DNA from: Verrucomicrobiales bacterium | Lineage (GTDB): Bacteria; Verrucomicrobiota; Verrucomicrobiia; Verrucomicrobiales; DEV007 | Reading direction: 5' to 3' | DNA: 64,000 bases | Assembly (NCBI GenBank): GCA_002698785.1 | Contig: PAAG01000048.1 | Coordinates: 1 to 64,000, forward strand | Shown: piece by piece, positions 24,997 through 34,861 of the stretch | Position numbering within the stretch: position 1 is the stretch's first letter | How the letters are laid out: every line of letters starts with the position of its first letter | Notes under the pieces: model-generated | Seen by the model: only the letters and a program-made list of their open reading frames with translations | Told to the model about the DNA's origin: nothing | Database searches by the model: none | Made by a program: the position numbers and the translations under genes

Positions 24997-26439
24997 ATGA
25001 GCCGCATGTCTTCTCGTCAATGCTCTGGGCCAATGCGCCGTCGCAGTTTCCTTCAAATCGGCGGTCTTACTGCTGCCGGCCTGGGGATGAGCGACTTTCT
25101 TCGTTATGAAGCGAATGCCGCAGCCCATGATGCTACTCATGTTTCCAACGATCACTCTGTGATCTTCATCTGGCTCCCAGGGGGGATGCCTCACATGGAG
25201 ACATACGACATGAAGCCGGATGCTCCGTCGGAGTATCGTGGGATTTACAGTCCAATTAAGACGAATGTTCCGGGCATCGAGGTTTGCGAGCTACTTCCGA
25301 TGCATGCGAAGATTGCCGACAAGTTCGCTGTCGTGCGTTCGCTACATCATGAGTTTCCCGATCATGGTGGTGCTCACAAACGGATGATGACGGGGCGGCC
25401 TCCGAAAGTTCCAACAGGCACCGTTAACGATGCGCCAGCTGTTTCCAGCATTGTGAAGAGCGTGCTCGGAAAAGATGCCACCCGTGGGACGGGTATGCCG
25501 ACCTGTGTGTCTGCGGTCGATCGCGGCAGACAGGGGGTAGATACGTATGCTTTTGGCGCTGCTTACCTGGGAGCATCGAACACTCCCTTTATCGTTCCTG
25601 GTGACCCCAGTGCCGCTGACTTTAAAGTCGAGAATATTGGCGTGAAGCAGGAGATGGAGACTCGTCTCGATGATCGACTTGCTATGCTAAAGGGCATGGA
25701 TCGGCTGCGCCGCGAAGTGGATGGCAACGGCATCATGGATGCGATGGACTCTTTCAATCAGCAGGCCATGGGAATGCTGACCAGCGACCAAGTTCGGGAT
25801 GCCTTTGACCTTTCCAAAGAAAATGATCGGACACGTGATCGCTATGGCCACCATGCCTATGGACAGCGTGCACTTCTTGCGCGCCGACTGGTCGAGTCCG
25901 GAACACGTTTTGTTACCGCGGTCTGGGAAAATCCATGGCCAGGCAAAACGATGCCAAAGAACTGTGCGTCGAACTGGGATTCCCATGCGGTCAACTGCGA
26001 CATTTTTGCAGACTGTAAGTGGCGGCTTCCTAACTACGACCAGGCGCTCACGGCTTTGATTGAGGACGTTTACCAGCGTGGCCTCGACAAGAAGGTGATG
26101 ATCGTCGTTGCAAGTGACTTTGGACACACTCCGAAAATCAATCCTCAGCGTGGTAACAAGTCGAAAGTGATTCAGCCGGGACGCGACCACTGGCCCAAGG
26201 CGATGTCGATTCTTGTCTCCGGTGGTGGAGCTCCTATGGGGCAGCTGATTGGGGCAACGGACGCGAAGGGTGAAACTCCGGTCGAGCGGATCATGACTCC
26301 GAACGACATGTGGGCGACCGTTTATCGCCACCTCGGTATCGATTACAACGACTACCTCAAGAATCTCGAAGGCCTGCCGATGCAGATTCTTCCTTTCGGT
26401 AAGCCAATCGAGGAACTCGCTCCTTCCGGGCTTACATAA
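24997..26439 (+). CDS. DUF1501 protein with Tat signal (plus-strand cluster)
   Basis: 480 residues from the ATG at 24997. Twin-arginine signal [18 protein letters not shown], so it is exported folded. DUF1501 belongs to the alkaline phosphatase/sulfatase superfamily: FIWLPGGMPHMETYDMKPDAP, then HHEFPDHGGAHKRMMTGR, LARRLVESGTRFVTA, WDSHAVNCD, and ASDFGHTPKIN with GRDHWPKA. These give the metal-binding His and Asp set without a sulfatase Cys. Function unknown; it always pairs with DUF1549/1553 cytochromes in PVC bacteria. The stop overlaps the next start by one base (TAATG). Confidence 0.92.
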   Translation: MSRMSSRQCSGPMRRRSFLQIGGLTAAGLGMSDFLRYEANAAAHDATHVSNDHSVIFIWLPGGMPHMETYDMKPDAPSEYRGIYSPIKTNVPGIEVCELLPMHAKIADKFAVVRSLHHEFPDHGGAHKRMMTGRPPKVPTGTVNDAPAVSSIVKSVLGKDATRGTGMPTCVSAVDRGRQGVDTYAFGAAYLGASNTPFIVPGDPSAADFKVENIGVKQEMETRLDDRLAMLKGMDRLRREVDGNGIMDAMDSFNQQAMGMLTSDQVRDAFDLSKENDRTRDRYGHHAYGQRALLARRLVESGTRFVTAVWENPWPGKTMPKNCASNWDSHAVNCDIFADCKWRLPNYDQALTALIEDVYQRGLDKKVMIVVASDFGHTPKINPQRGNKSKVIQPGRDHWPKAMSILVSGGGAPMGQLIGATDAKGETPVERIMTPNDMWATVYRHLGIDYNDYLKNLEGLPMQILPFGKPIEELAPSGLT

Positions 26440-28952
26440 TGGACTCTCCAATTAATGTTTTCGAGGGGCTCTTTCGGAGTTCTCTTTTCTGCCTGCTCAC
26501 GTTTCTTGCTGGCTCAGCAATTGGTGGGGAACTTCGTGTCCATACTGGTCAGGGTGGCTCTTCGCTTTCTTTCGTGACTGGAACGGATCGGGCGCAGGTC
26601 GTTGTTTCTCTCGATGGGAAACACGATGTGACTGGAAAGGTGCAATACTCGGTAGAGCCTTCTGATATTGCCAGCGTTGACTCGACTGGTTACGTAACTC
26701 CGCTGAAGAATGGAAAAGCGACTCTGAATATCACTCTTCCTGGCGAGCAGCCGATTTCTGCGAAGGCTCCGATTCAGGTTTCGAAGGTTGAGCAAGACCG
26801 GGTCGTAAGTTTTCCGAATGATGTTGTGCCGGTTTTTACTCGGAATCACTGTAATGCGGGAGCCTGCCATGCGAAGTCGACCGGTCAGAATGGGTTCCAG
26901 CTGTCTCTTCTCGGATATGAGCCAGAGAGCGACTATGACTTCATTGTCAGGCACTCCCGTGGACGCCGCGTTTCACCGTCTGCTCCTGAGAACAGTTTGC
27001 TGCTCCTGAAAGCGTCCGGTGAAATTCCGCACCAAGGTGGAGCACGATTGGATAAGAATGGACCGGACTACGAAACCATCGTTCGCTGGATCGAGAGCGG
27101 TTTGAAATATCGTCCGGAAAATGACGCGGATGTAGAGAGGATCGAGATATTTCCCAAGTCGATTGTGACAACCCCTAAGAGCAAGCAGCAGATTGCTGTG
27201 ACCGTCTATTTCAGCGACGGCTCTGTTCGAGACATTACACGGATGGCTCAGTACGAGGCCAATCAACCTGACATGGCGGAAGCGAGCGAGACTGGTTTAG
27301 TTTCACTCCAGGATAAGACGGGCAAGACCGCAGTGATCGTCCGCTTCCAGGAACACATCGATACATTCACCGCGACGATTCCTGTGAGCAATGAGGCTCC
27401 CGAGTTGCCGGCTCCGAAGAATTTTATCGATGAGCATATTTTCAAGCAGCTCAGCCTGATGGGGCTCCCACCTTCGAAAGGCGTCAGTGACAGTGTGTTC
27501 TTAAGGCGCGTAACGCTCGATATTGCTGGGCGTCTTCCGACTCTAGAAGAGACAAACACATTTCTTGCATCGACCGATGCGGAAAAGCGTTCGAAGAAGA
27601 TCGATCAATTGCTCGACTCGACCGATTACGGTGACTACTTCGCAGGGAAATGGGCGGGTATCCTGAGAAACAAAGTGAACCGAGGACGTCCCTGGGTTGC
27701 TCGAGATTCGCACGCGTTCCATGCCTGGATCCGGACGAGCTTGATTCAAAATAAGCCATTCGATCAGTTTGCTTCTGAGCTTATTCTTGCGAGCGGCAAA
27801 GCGATAGAGAATCCGGCAGTGAGTTGGTATCGTGTAGTGGAAGATCAAAAGGAGCGGATGGAAAACCTGTCTCAGGCGTTTCTGGGAATCCGGATGCAGT
27901 GTGCGCAGTGTCACCATCACCCTTACGAACAGTGGAGCCAGGACGACTACTTTGCCTTCACGGCATTTTTCTCCACGGTTGAGCAGAAGAACATTCGTAA
28001 GCTGCCTGAGGAAGACATCATTTATCACAATCGAAAGCAGGCATTGATGAAGAATCCTGCTTCGGGAGAAAACTTGAAGCCTCGACTTCTTGGGAATGCC
28101 GAGCCTATCGATATTCCTGCGGTACAGGATCCGAGGATCGAGTTGGCTGAGTGGATTCGTGATCCCAAGAATCCGTATTTCTCCCGGATGTTGGTGAATC
28201 GCTATTGGAAGCATTTCTTCAACCGTGGACTGGTAGAGCCAGAGGACGATATTCGTCCCACGAACCCTGCCACTCATCCCGAATTGCTGGAGGAGCTTGC
28301 GATTTCTTTTTCGGATAATGGATTTGATCTGAAGGAATTGGTTCGGACGATCTGCAACAGCCAGACCTACCAGCTCAGTTCTGAGCCGAATTCGGGCAAC
28401 TTGGGAGACGAGCAGAATTACGCCCGGTATTATCCGAAGAGGTTGCCGGCAGAGGTGTTGCTCGATTCTGTGAATGACATGACAGGGGCGACGAACTCGT
28501 TCAGCAATCAGCCACAGGCTGTGCGTGCCGTTGCTCTTCCCAATGAAAAGGGCACTCTCGAATCTGAATTTCTGATGATGTTTGGGCGGCCCGCGATGGA
28601 TACTGCGTGCGAATGTGAAAGGACGGGCGAGGCGAATCTGGGTCAAAGCCTCCATCTGTTGAACTCTGACACGATCCAGAAGAAACTGACATCGAACAGT
28701 GGGAAGGCTGCGGAGTTGGCAAAAGCGACGGATCGTAGCGATGAGGATCGGGTCACTGAACTTTATCTCCATGCCTTCAGTCGTAATCCGGTTGCGGAAG
28801 AGTTGAAGATCGCTCTTGAGCACCTGAAGAAAAAGCGAGATCTCTCAGCCGCAGATCCGAAGAGTCTTTCTCCTCAACAGGCCGAACGGGAGGCCTTTGA
28901 AGATATCGTTTGGGTGATCATGAATACGAAAGAGTTCATGTTTGTTCGCTGA
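26439..28952 (+). CDS. DUF1549/DUF1553 planctomycete-type cytochrome with Big_2 domain
   Basis: 837 residues. Signal sequence about 1-30; bacterial Ig-like (Big_2) domain about 31-115 (VDSTGYVTPLKNGKATLNI); a cytochrome-like segment with atypical CNAGACH (138-144, CX4CH); DUF1549 about 325-520 containing a standard CAQCH (488-492) followed by HHPYE; then DUF1553 to about 820 with [11 protein letters not shown] and QTYQLSSEPN. Family members are exported, probably redox-active, and found in large numbers in Planctomycetes and Verrucomicrobia. Paralogue of the gene at 37432, with the same length. Translationally coupled to the DUF1501 gene. Confidence 0.93.
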   Translation: MDSPINVFEGLFRSSLFCLLTFLAGSAIGGELRVHTGQGGSSLSFVTGTDRAQVVVSLDGKHDVTGKVQYSVEPSDIASVDSTGYVTPLKNGKATLNITLPGEQPISAKAPIQVSKVEQDRVVSFPNDVVPVFTRNHCNAGACHAKSTGQNGFQLSLLGYEPESDYDFIVRHSRGRRVSPSAPENSLLLLKASGEIPHQGGARLDKNGPDYETIVRWIESGLKYRPENDADVERIEIFPKSIVTTPKSKQQIAVTVYFSDGSVRDITRMAQYEANQPDMAEASETGLVSLQDKTGKTAVIVRFQEHIDTFTATIPVSNEAPELPAPKNFIDEHIFKQLSLMGLPPSKGVSDSVFLRRVTLDIAGRLPTLEETNTFLASTDAEKRSKKIDQLLDSTDYGDYFAGKWAGILRNKVNRGRPWVARDSHAFHAWIRTSLIQNKPFDQFASELILASGKAIENPAVSWYRVVEDQKERMENLSQAFLGIRMQCAQCHHHPYEQWSQDDYFAFTAFFSTVEQKNIRKLPEEDIIYHNRKQALMKNPASGENLKPRLLGNAEPIDIPAVQDPRIELAEWIRDPKNPYFSRMLVNRYWKHFFNRGLVEPEDDIRPTNPATHPELLEELAISFSDNGFDLKELVRTICNSQTYQLSSEPNSGNLGDEQNYARYYPKRLPAEVLLDSVNDMTGATNSFSNQPQAVRAVALPNEKGTLESEFLMMFGRPAMDTACECERTGEANLGQSLHLLNSDTIQKKLTSNSGKAAELAKATDRSDEDRVTELYLHAFSRNPVAEELKIALEHLKKKRDLSAADPKSLSPQQAEREAFEDIVWVIMNTKEFMFVR

Positions 28953-28986
28953 TCTGAATTCATCCCGAGACATTTCCCCCGCAGTT

Positions 28987-31518
28987 ATGAAGAGTTTCTT
29001 ATCCGGCTTTTTCGGAGTCGTTGCTTTCGCTTTCGTTTGTCCGGCGTATGCCTTTCTTCCGAATCCTGACTTGCTCACCATTTCTCCTTCTGTCGCCAAG
29101 GCGGGTACTACGGTTGAAGTTTCGATTTCGGGAAAGGATATCGAGGAAGCTGAGACGTTGCGGTTCTCAAGCGCGGCGATCAAGGTGGAGCCCGTGATGC
29201 TGCCTGCCGATGAATTTCATCCCACGCCAAGACCGGTCGAGGGGAAGTTTAAGGTGACTATCCCGAAAGAGGTCGAACCTACTGTTTACGAAGTGCGATC
29301 GAAAGGATACTTCGGGCTTTCCACGGCGAGGCCGTTTCTCGTGGTCCCTGCCGATGGAGTGCATATCGCGGAAGAGGGAGATCACTCAACGGCGGAAACC
29401 GCAATGTCTCTCGATGTAAATGCGGGATTGTTAGGGACTCTGGCAGGCGGAAAGTTTGACTGGTATAGCGTGACTGCGAAGAAAGGACAGCGCCTGTTGA
29501 TCGAAGTTATTGCTGAGCGCCTGGATTCCAAGGCGGATGTTCTCCTCGCGGTTAGTGACGTTGCTGGTGTTGAACTGGAGACAAGTCGCCACCACTTCGG
29601 AAGAGATCCATTCATTGATTTCACAGCTCCTGCTGATGGAACTTACCATATCTCTGTGACCGACACGCTTTACAGTGGCGGTAAGGAATATTTTTATCAC
29701 ATTCAGGTGAGCGATGGGCCACATGTCGATTTTGTCTTTCCTCCAGCGGGAGAACCCGGACAGAAAAGACGATTCACTTTCTTCGGTAGAAACCTGCCGG
29801 AAGGATCACTTGGTGAAGGGCACGAACTGAACGGAAAGAAAATCGAAACGGTAGAGAAAGAGTTGGTCGTTCCTGCTGATGTCACCGTTCCGGCCAGTTT
29901 TCATCCGGGAGTTCCACGCCAGGGAATGCTGCCGGGCTTCGAAGCGAGTCTGGGAAATTCGAATTCAGTTAGGGTTGGGTTTGCGACGGCTCCGGTTGTT
30001 GAAGAGAATGCCGAGGCGGAGGAGCAATCATTGACCGTTCCTTGTGAGGTGGCTGGACGATTTAATGAGCCTTCGGACTATGATGTGTTTCGCTTCCAGG
30101 GGAAAAAGGGGGCAACCTACTGGATCGACGTCGTTTCGCACCGCATGGGGACAGTGGCCGATCCGTATATTCTTGTGGAGAAGGTCGCGAAAGACAAAGG
30201 GGGGAATGAAACTTTCACCAAAGTGGCTGAAAACGACGATCTTCCTTCTTTCTTCAGTCCAGATGCGCTGAATGACCTCAATGCGGACTCTTATGATCCG
30301 GGGCTGAGTTTTACTCCTGATGCAGATGGGGACTATCGCGTTTCGCTTTTTAACCAGAGTGCCGATGGTAGCCTGGCCCATTTGTACCGGCTTGCGATTC
30401 GTGAGGCATTGCCTGACTTCCAGATTATCGCCGGGCACGAATTGACCAAGACAATTAATAACGATGCCTATCCCGCTGCACCATTGCTTCGCCGAGGTGG
30501 GTCGATGATCTATCGAATTATGGCGTTTCGTCAGGATGGGTTTGACGGAGATATTACGATCACAGCCAAAGGGCTTCCTAAAGGAGTGACAGCCAAGCCG
30601 CTCGTATTGAGCGGGGATTCGAGAGAAGGGTTCCTGACACTATGGTCTGAGCCAGACGCTCCCGCCTGGAGTGGTAAGATCGAGTTGGAAGGAAAGGCCA
30701 AGGTGGGTGATAAGGAGGTTGTAAGAATGGCACGGCCTGCCTCGCTTATCTGGGGGACACGTGTGTTCGGGTATGCTTCCCAAGTTCGGTCACGTCTCGA
30801 CCTGGAAAATGTTCTGTCCGTGATCGAATCGGAGACAGAGCCGACCCGGCTCACTGTTGCCGAGGATAAAGTCTGGGAAGTGGAAATGGATGGAACGCTG
30901 GAGATACCTCTTAAGACAATTGAGACGGGAAAGCGTGTCGGAAACCTTCAGGTAAACGTTCATGGCTTTCCCGGAATCCTGCGCAGTCCGCCGAGTGTTG
31001 CAATCGGAGAGAAGGACAAGGAAGCCAAGCTAAGTTTTCCTTTTAAGAAGACTGGAAACTTTGATTTGAAACCGGGCACTTACCAATTCGTTTTGCAAGG
31101 TGTCGGTAATGCAAAATACAGTCAGAACCCAGCTGCAGCAGAGAAGGCGAAGACCGAAGTAGAACGTTTGAAAAAAATCTCTGAAGCGATCCCTTCGAAG
31201 GTGACGGATGCGAAGAACGAGTTGGCCAAGGCCGAGAAATCACTCGCTGAGGCGAAGCAGAAAGAAGCGGGTGCGGCGGATGACAAGGCGCGTCAGTCCA
31301 TGAAAGAGGCAACTGCTCAGGCGCAGAAGCAGGTCGACGAGTCCAAGAAGAAAGTTCAGGAGGAAGAAGCGAAAGTAGCTGAAGTTAAGAAGCTTGTGGA
31401 TGCTTCGGTTAAGGTTGAGCAGAAGGCAAGTGCGACAGCCAGCGAGAAAACAAATCAGTTTGCGACGTTCTCTATGCCGATCACCGTTGTGGTAAAGGAA
31501 AAGGCGGAGAAGAAGTGA
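28987..31518 (+). CDS. PPC-domain surface protein with C-terminal coiled coil
   Basis: 843 residues from the ATG at 28987. Signal peptide about 1-23. An IPT-like beta domain (SPSVAKAGTTVEVSISG) starts it; two pre-peptidase C-terminal (PPC) domains follow, about 110-215 (FDWYSVTAKKGQRLLIEV) and 345-470 (YDVFRFQGKKGATYWIDV). Residues about 715-820 are a Lys/Glu/Ala coiled coil, and the chain then returns to a beta strand (FATFSMPITVVV). So the coil is inserted in the last beta sandwich. No enzyme motif. Paralogue, equally long, of the gene at 34858. Third gene of the plus cluster, 34 bp after the cytochrome gene. Confidence 0.88.
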   Translation: MKSFLSGFFGVVAFAFVCPAYAFLPNPDLLTISPSVAKAGTTVEVSISGKDIEEAETLRFSSAAIKVEPVMLPADEFHPTPRPVEGKFKVTIPKEVEPTVYEVRSKGYFGLSTARPFLVVPADGVHIAEEGDHSTAETAMSLDVNAGLLGTLAGGKFDWYSVTAKKGQRLLIEVIAERLDSKADVLLAVSDVAGVELETSRHHFGRDPFIDFTAPADGTYHISVTDTLYSGGKEYFYHIQVSDGPHVDFVFPPAGEPGQKRRFTFFGRNLPEGSLGEGHELNGKKIETVEKELVVPADVTVPASFHPGVPRQGMLPGFEASLGNSNSVRVGFATAPVVEENAEAEEQSLTVPCEVAGRFNEPSDYDVFRFQGKKGATYWIDVVSHRMGTVADPYILVEKVAKDKGGNETFTKVAENDDLPSFFSPDALNDLNADSYDPGLSFTPDADGDYRVSLFNQSADGSLAHLYRLAIREALPDFQIIAGHELTKTINNDAYPAAPLLRRGGSMIYRIMAFRQDGFDGDITITAKGLPKGVTAKPLVLSGDSREGFLTLWSEPDAPAWSGKIELEGKAKVGDKEVVRMARPASLIWGTRVFGYASQVRSRLDLENVLSVIESETEPTRLTVAEDKVWEVEMDGTLEIPLKTIETGKRVGNLQVNVHGFPGILRSPPSVAIGEKDKEAKLSFPFKKTGNFDLKPGTYQFVLQGVGNAKYSQNPAAAEKAKTEVERLKKISEAIPSKVTDAKNELAKAEKSLAEAKQKEAGAADDKARQSMKEATAQAQKQVDESKKKVQEEEAKVAEVKKLVDASVKVEQKASATASEKTNQFATFSMPITVVVKEKAEKK

Positions 31519-31670
31519 TTCGTTCTTAGAGCTTGATCGTATTTTTTCTCCCGTGCCTTGAGTAGGTTACGAACGTAGTCCGAATTCCGGATGTCATACT
31601 TTGATGCACTAACAATGCCGCATCGATCGAGCCTTTGGGTTGGCGCGATCCTTTCTTTTTAGGGGCCTAA

Positions 31671-31850
31671 ATGGCGAAGGATATACGTCTAACTGAAAGT
31701 AAGGAAAGAATCGAAGTGATGAACGAAACCGGAGAACTCAGCAGCGCCGATCGCATCTGGCTACACCTGAGATGCCCCTGTAAGAACTGGGAGCAGGCTC
31801 GGTTTCACATTGCTGGGATACTGCGCGAATTTGATTCACTCGTATCCTAG
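31671..31850 (+). CDS. Small unrecognised ORF (59 aa)
   Basis: MAKDIRLTESKERIEVMNET opens a 59-residue frame; the C-terminal half has LHLRCPCKNWEQARFHIAG with a Cys-Pro-Cys. It lies in the 349-bp gap between the convergent PPC and WD40 genes; nothing else was seen in 31519-31670. The upstream AGGGG is a weak ribosome-binding site. No family recognised. It may be a small protein, a remnant, or chance. Confidence 0.35.
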   Translation: MAKDIRLTESKERIEVMNETGELSSADRIWLHLRCPCKNWEQARFHIAGILREFDSLVS

Positions 31851-31867
31851 CAGTATTCTCGAATCGA

Positions 31868-34861
31868 TTATTCAGAAGCCACCTTGCCGTCATTCGCTTC
31901 GGGTGAAGGGAATTCCCCAATCAGCTTCTTTGCTGTAGCATCCCACAGTCGGAGGACACTGTCCTGACCTCCTGCGATAATCAGTTTCCCATCTTCGCTG
32001 ACATCTGCTGTGTGGAGAAAGGTATCTCCTGTGTTGGGGAGAGCTGCGGTGGAGAGTTTTAATGTTTTGTCTCCACTGGCGGTCAAAAGCGTTTCTGTTC
32101 CTCCAACATAGGATACAGAGCTGACCTCCTTATCGAAGCCCTCCACCTTCGACTTCTCTTGTCCTGCAGTGAGGTCCCACACCTTGACCTGAAGGTCGGC
32201 ACCAGAGCTGGCGATAGTAAGGTCGTCTTCGTTCCACGTAACATCGAGGACATGGCTTGTGTGACCTTCAAATGTTTGGACGTATGTGAGTGAATCAGTT
32301 TCGAAGACTTTTACCTTCTGATCGGTAGAAGCGGTTGCGAACTTCGATCCGTCTGGAGAGAAAGAAACGGCAGTAATGGCGTCGTCGTGTGCATCGTCGT
32401 TGGTGGCGATTGGCTCCCATGTTTTGGTATCCCATGTGACCAGAATGCCGTTTCGAGAAGGAACTCCCGTACCTGTGACCAGACGATTGCCGTCCGGTGA
32501 GAAGGCAAGAGCAGGAACGCGGTCAACAAACGGGTCTGCTGCTTTTCCGTCCCCGAGGGTTTTCGCAAGCGTCCATTGCTGGCCTGGAAGTGTCCAGACA
32601 AGCATGTTCTTCGCTTTTCCGACGGTGAGGATTTTGTTGCCGGAAGAGAAGGCGAGAGATTGGATTCCGTCCATTACAGGGACGTCTTCCAACCATTTTC
32701 CGTCGGTGGCAGACCAGAGGCGAATCGTATTTTCGCCGACTGCCTGGGCCAGTTGAGATCCGTCAGAAGAGAAAGAGAGGGATTGAAGAGTGAGCTTGGC
32801 AGCAGCTTCATTCTCGGCTTTCTGGAGTGCTTCACTCTCCGCTTTGAGCGCGGCTACGAGAGCCTCGGCTTCTGCGGCTGAGGACTGTGCTGCGATCTGG
32901 CGACCGTAGCCTTCGCCGGCGAGGCGTGCGGAAAGCTCACGATTTCGGATTGCCCCGCCAAGGGTCCGTTTTGCTTCGTCGTATGCTTTTTGTGCCGCTT
33001 CGATTTCTTCAGGTTTTGCTTCGGGTGTTTTTGTCTGGATTGCTTCGAGATCTTTTTGCTTTGCCACGACGTCTCGGCGCGCTTTGGCGATGGCCTCTCC
33101 TGCGGCTTTTGCTTTTTCTTCCTCGGCTTTCCACAATTTCTCTTCCTCAGGTCCTTTCTTGTCCCAGTAACCTTTTAGCCGAGTCGCGACAGAACTCTGG
33201 CGGTTGAATGCGTCGACCTTGGGTTGTGTGGCAGGGTTTGCTTTTAATTCCGCTACCAAATTTCCGGCGGCAATATTCCAGAGCTTGGTGGTTCCGTTGT
33301 TTCCTGAAGTGGCGAGCCGTGCGCCTCCTGGAGTTTTCAGTGAAACTGCCATATGCTTTAGTGCCCCACCGTGAGAGATCCGGCGAATTTGGGCGGGAGC
33401 TGCTGTGGGTTTGGCGGGATCGAATTTACAATGGATTACTGTCCCATCTGCGTGGCCGACAAAGAATTCATTGCCAGCTGGATTTGCAGTTGCCACGGCA
33501 ATGACTGGTTGCCCATGAAATTTGAACTGCACCAGTTTCTGAGGTTTGGGTGGGGCAGGTGCCGGTTTCGGCGGAGTAGGTGCGGGCTTTTTCGCTTCCT
33601 CTTTTTTCGGCGCTGGTGGTGTTGCAGCCGTTTTTTGCTTTTCTCCCGATGGCTTGGCTGGGGCGGGCTTTGGAGCCGGAGCAGGTTTTGTCTCCGGTTT
33701 CGGTTTTGCAGCAGGGACTTCCTTCGGCTTGTCTGCTGGTGGATTTGGTTTCTTTGCTTCTGGCTCCGGGCTGGGCTTGGGGGCAGGAACTGGAAAGGTG
33801 CTTGTCAGGTCGGCGTTGCAGATCCGGATCACTTGATCGGCAAAACCAAGGACGAGGTGCTTTCCTCCATCGATCAGGGCCAGGGAGTTGGCTGCCGAGG
33901 GGAGGGGGAGGGAAACTGATTTGGTAGGATCTCCGAGGCTACGTCGCTTTGCCGTCTTGTCAGCGGAAACTGAGTAGAGCTGAGCGCCGTCTGCGTTAAA
34001 TGCGAGTGCTTCTACTTTCCCTGCATGGTCTTTCACTGTGACAGGTGTGGAGTCTGGTTTCGAAATGTCGAGCAACTGAATCGATCCATCGGCACCGCCA
34101 ATCGCGACACGTTTTCCATCAGGAGAAACTGTCAGGGAAGAGGGATCGCTTGGTAGTGCGATTGCTGCTCCGGCAGAAGCTTCGCTGCGTTGCCAAATCT
34201 TCACTGTTCGGTAACCACCTGTGGCAATCGTTCCATCAGGGCTGAAAGCAACAGCCTGAACAAGATCTCGATGTGCTGCAGGCTTCTCAAGAGATGGGTC
34301 GGTTAGTGAGGCGACCAGTTCTCCTAGGCGGAGGTCGTAAAGATCTACTTTCTGTCCGCGACCTGCGGCGGCGAATCGGCCGTCTTTTGTAAGGGCAGCG
34401 GTGTAGATTGGCTGCGGACCACTCAAGTACGTCCACGACTCGGGGGCTGCTGTAGAAACCACGTCGCCCTTCGCGCCTTCTTCGATCCAGCGCTTGAGGA
34501 GACCGAGTTGCTCCGAAGTCAGGTTCTTCGCCTTCGACTTGTTATTCGCCGGAGGCATGGTGGGCTCCTCGATGTGAGCAGCCGTGGTGAAGAGGAGGGA
34601 ATATTCGGAATTGCCCGGTTCGATTGCAGGGCCAGTGTCGCCGCCTTTTAGCATATCCTGAGGAGACTCCAGATTGAGGTCTGCTTTGGCTTTGGTGGAG
34701 TTGTGGCAAGCGAGGCAGTTCGCTTTCAGAAAGGGATACACTTCGGTCGCGAATTGGACCGGTTCTTCTCGTTTGATTTCTGCTACTGGCAATTCGGCCT
34801 TTGCGATTGTGGCGCAAAAACAAAAGAGGAGTAATAGAAGGGAGCAGGGAGTTTTCATCAT
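31868..34861 (-). CDS. Cytochrome c/WD40-repeat protein with Pro-rich linker and coiled coil
   Basis: 997 residues. Signal peptide 1-22. A PSCyt1 cytochrome domain has CLACH (49-53) and a likely distal Met in EEPTMPP (102). First WD40 block about 140-355; Pro/Ala/Lys linker about 355-440; WD40 repeats resume (LVQFKFHGQPVIAVA); a charged coiled coil about 575-690 interrupts; a second WD40 block fills to the end (ITAVSFSPDGSKFATASTD, VLDVTWNEDDLTIASSG, GGQDSVLRLWD). This gives a haem-bearing beta-propeller scaffold outside the cytoplasm. The start overlaps the PPC stop as ATGA. No counterpart exists in the plus-strand cluster. Confidence 0.9.
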   Translation of the reverse strand: MMKTPCSLLLLLFCFCATIAKAELPVAEIKREEPVQFATEVYPFLKANCLACHNSTKAKADLNLESPQDMLKGGDTGPAIEPGNSEYSLLFTTAAHIEEPTMPPANNKSKAKNLTSEQLGLLKRWIEEGAKGDVVSTAAPESWTYLSGPQPIYTAALTKDGRFAAAGRGQKVDLYDLRLGELVASLTDPSLEKPAAHRDLVQAVAFSPDGTIATGGYRTVKIWQRSEASAGAAIALPSDPSSLTVSPDGKRVAIGGADGSIQLLDISKPDSTPVTVKDHAGKVEALAFNADGAQLYSVSADKTAKRRSLGDPTKSVSLPLPSAANSLALIDGGKHLVLGFADQVIRICNADLTSTFPVPAPKPSPEPEAKKPNPPADKPKEVPAAKPKPETKPAPAPKPAPAKPSGEKQKTAATPPAPKKEEAKKPAPTPPKPAPAPPKPQKLVQFKFHGQPVIAVATANPAGNEFFVGHADGTVIHCKFDPAKPTAAPAQIRRISHGGALKHMAVSLKTPGGARLATSGNNGTTKLWNIAAGNLVAELKANPATQPKVDAFNRQSSVATRLKGYWDKKGPEEEKLWKAEEEKAKAAGEAIAKARRDVVAKQKDLEAIQTKTPEAKPEEIEAAQKAYDEAKRTLGGAIRNRELSARLAGEGYGRQIAAQSSAAEAEALVAALKAESEALQKAENEAAAKLTLQSLSFSSDGSQLAQAVGENTIRLWSATDGKWLEDVPVMDGIQSLAFSSGNKILTVGKAKNMLVWTLPGQQWTLAKTLGDGKAADPFVDRVPALAFSPDGNRLVTGTGVPSRNGILVTWDTKTWEPIATNDDAHDDAITAVSFSPDGSKFATASTDQKVKVFETDSLTYVQTFEGHTSHVLDVTWNEDDLTIASSGADLQVKVWDLTAGQEKSKVEGFDKEVSSVSYVGGTETLLTASGDKTLKLSTAALPNTGDTFLHTADVSEDGKLIIAGGQDSVLRLWDATAKKLIGEFPSPEANDGKVASE

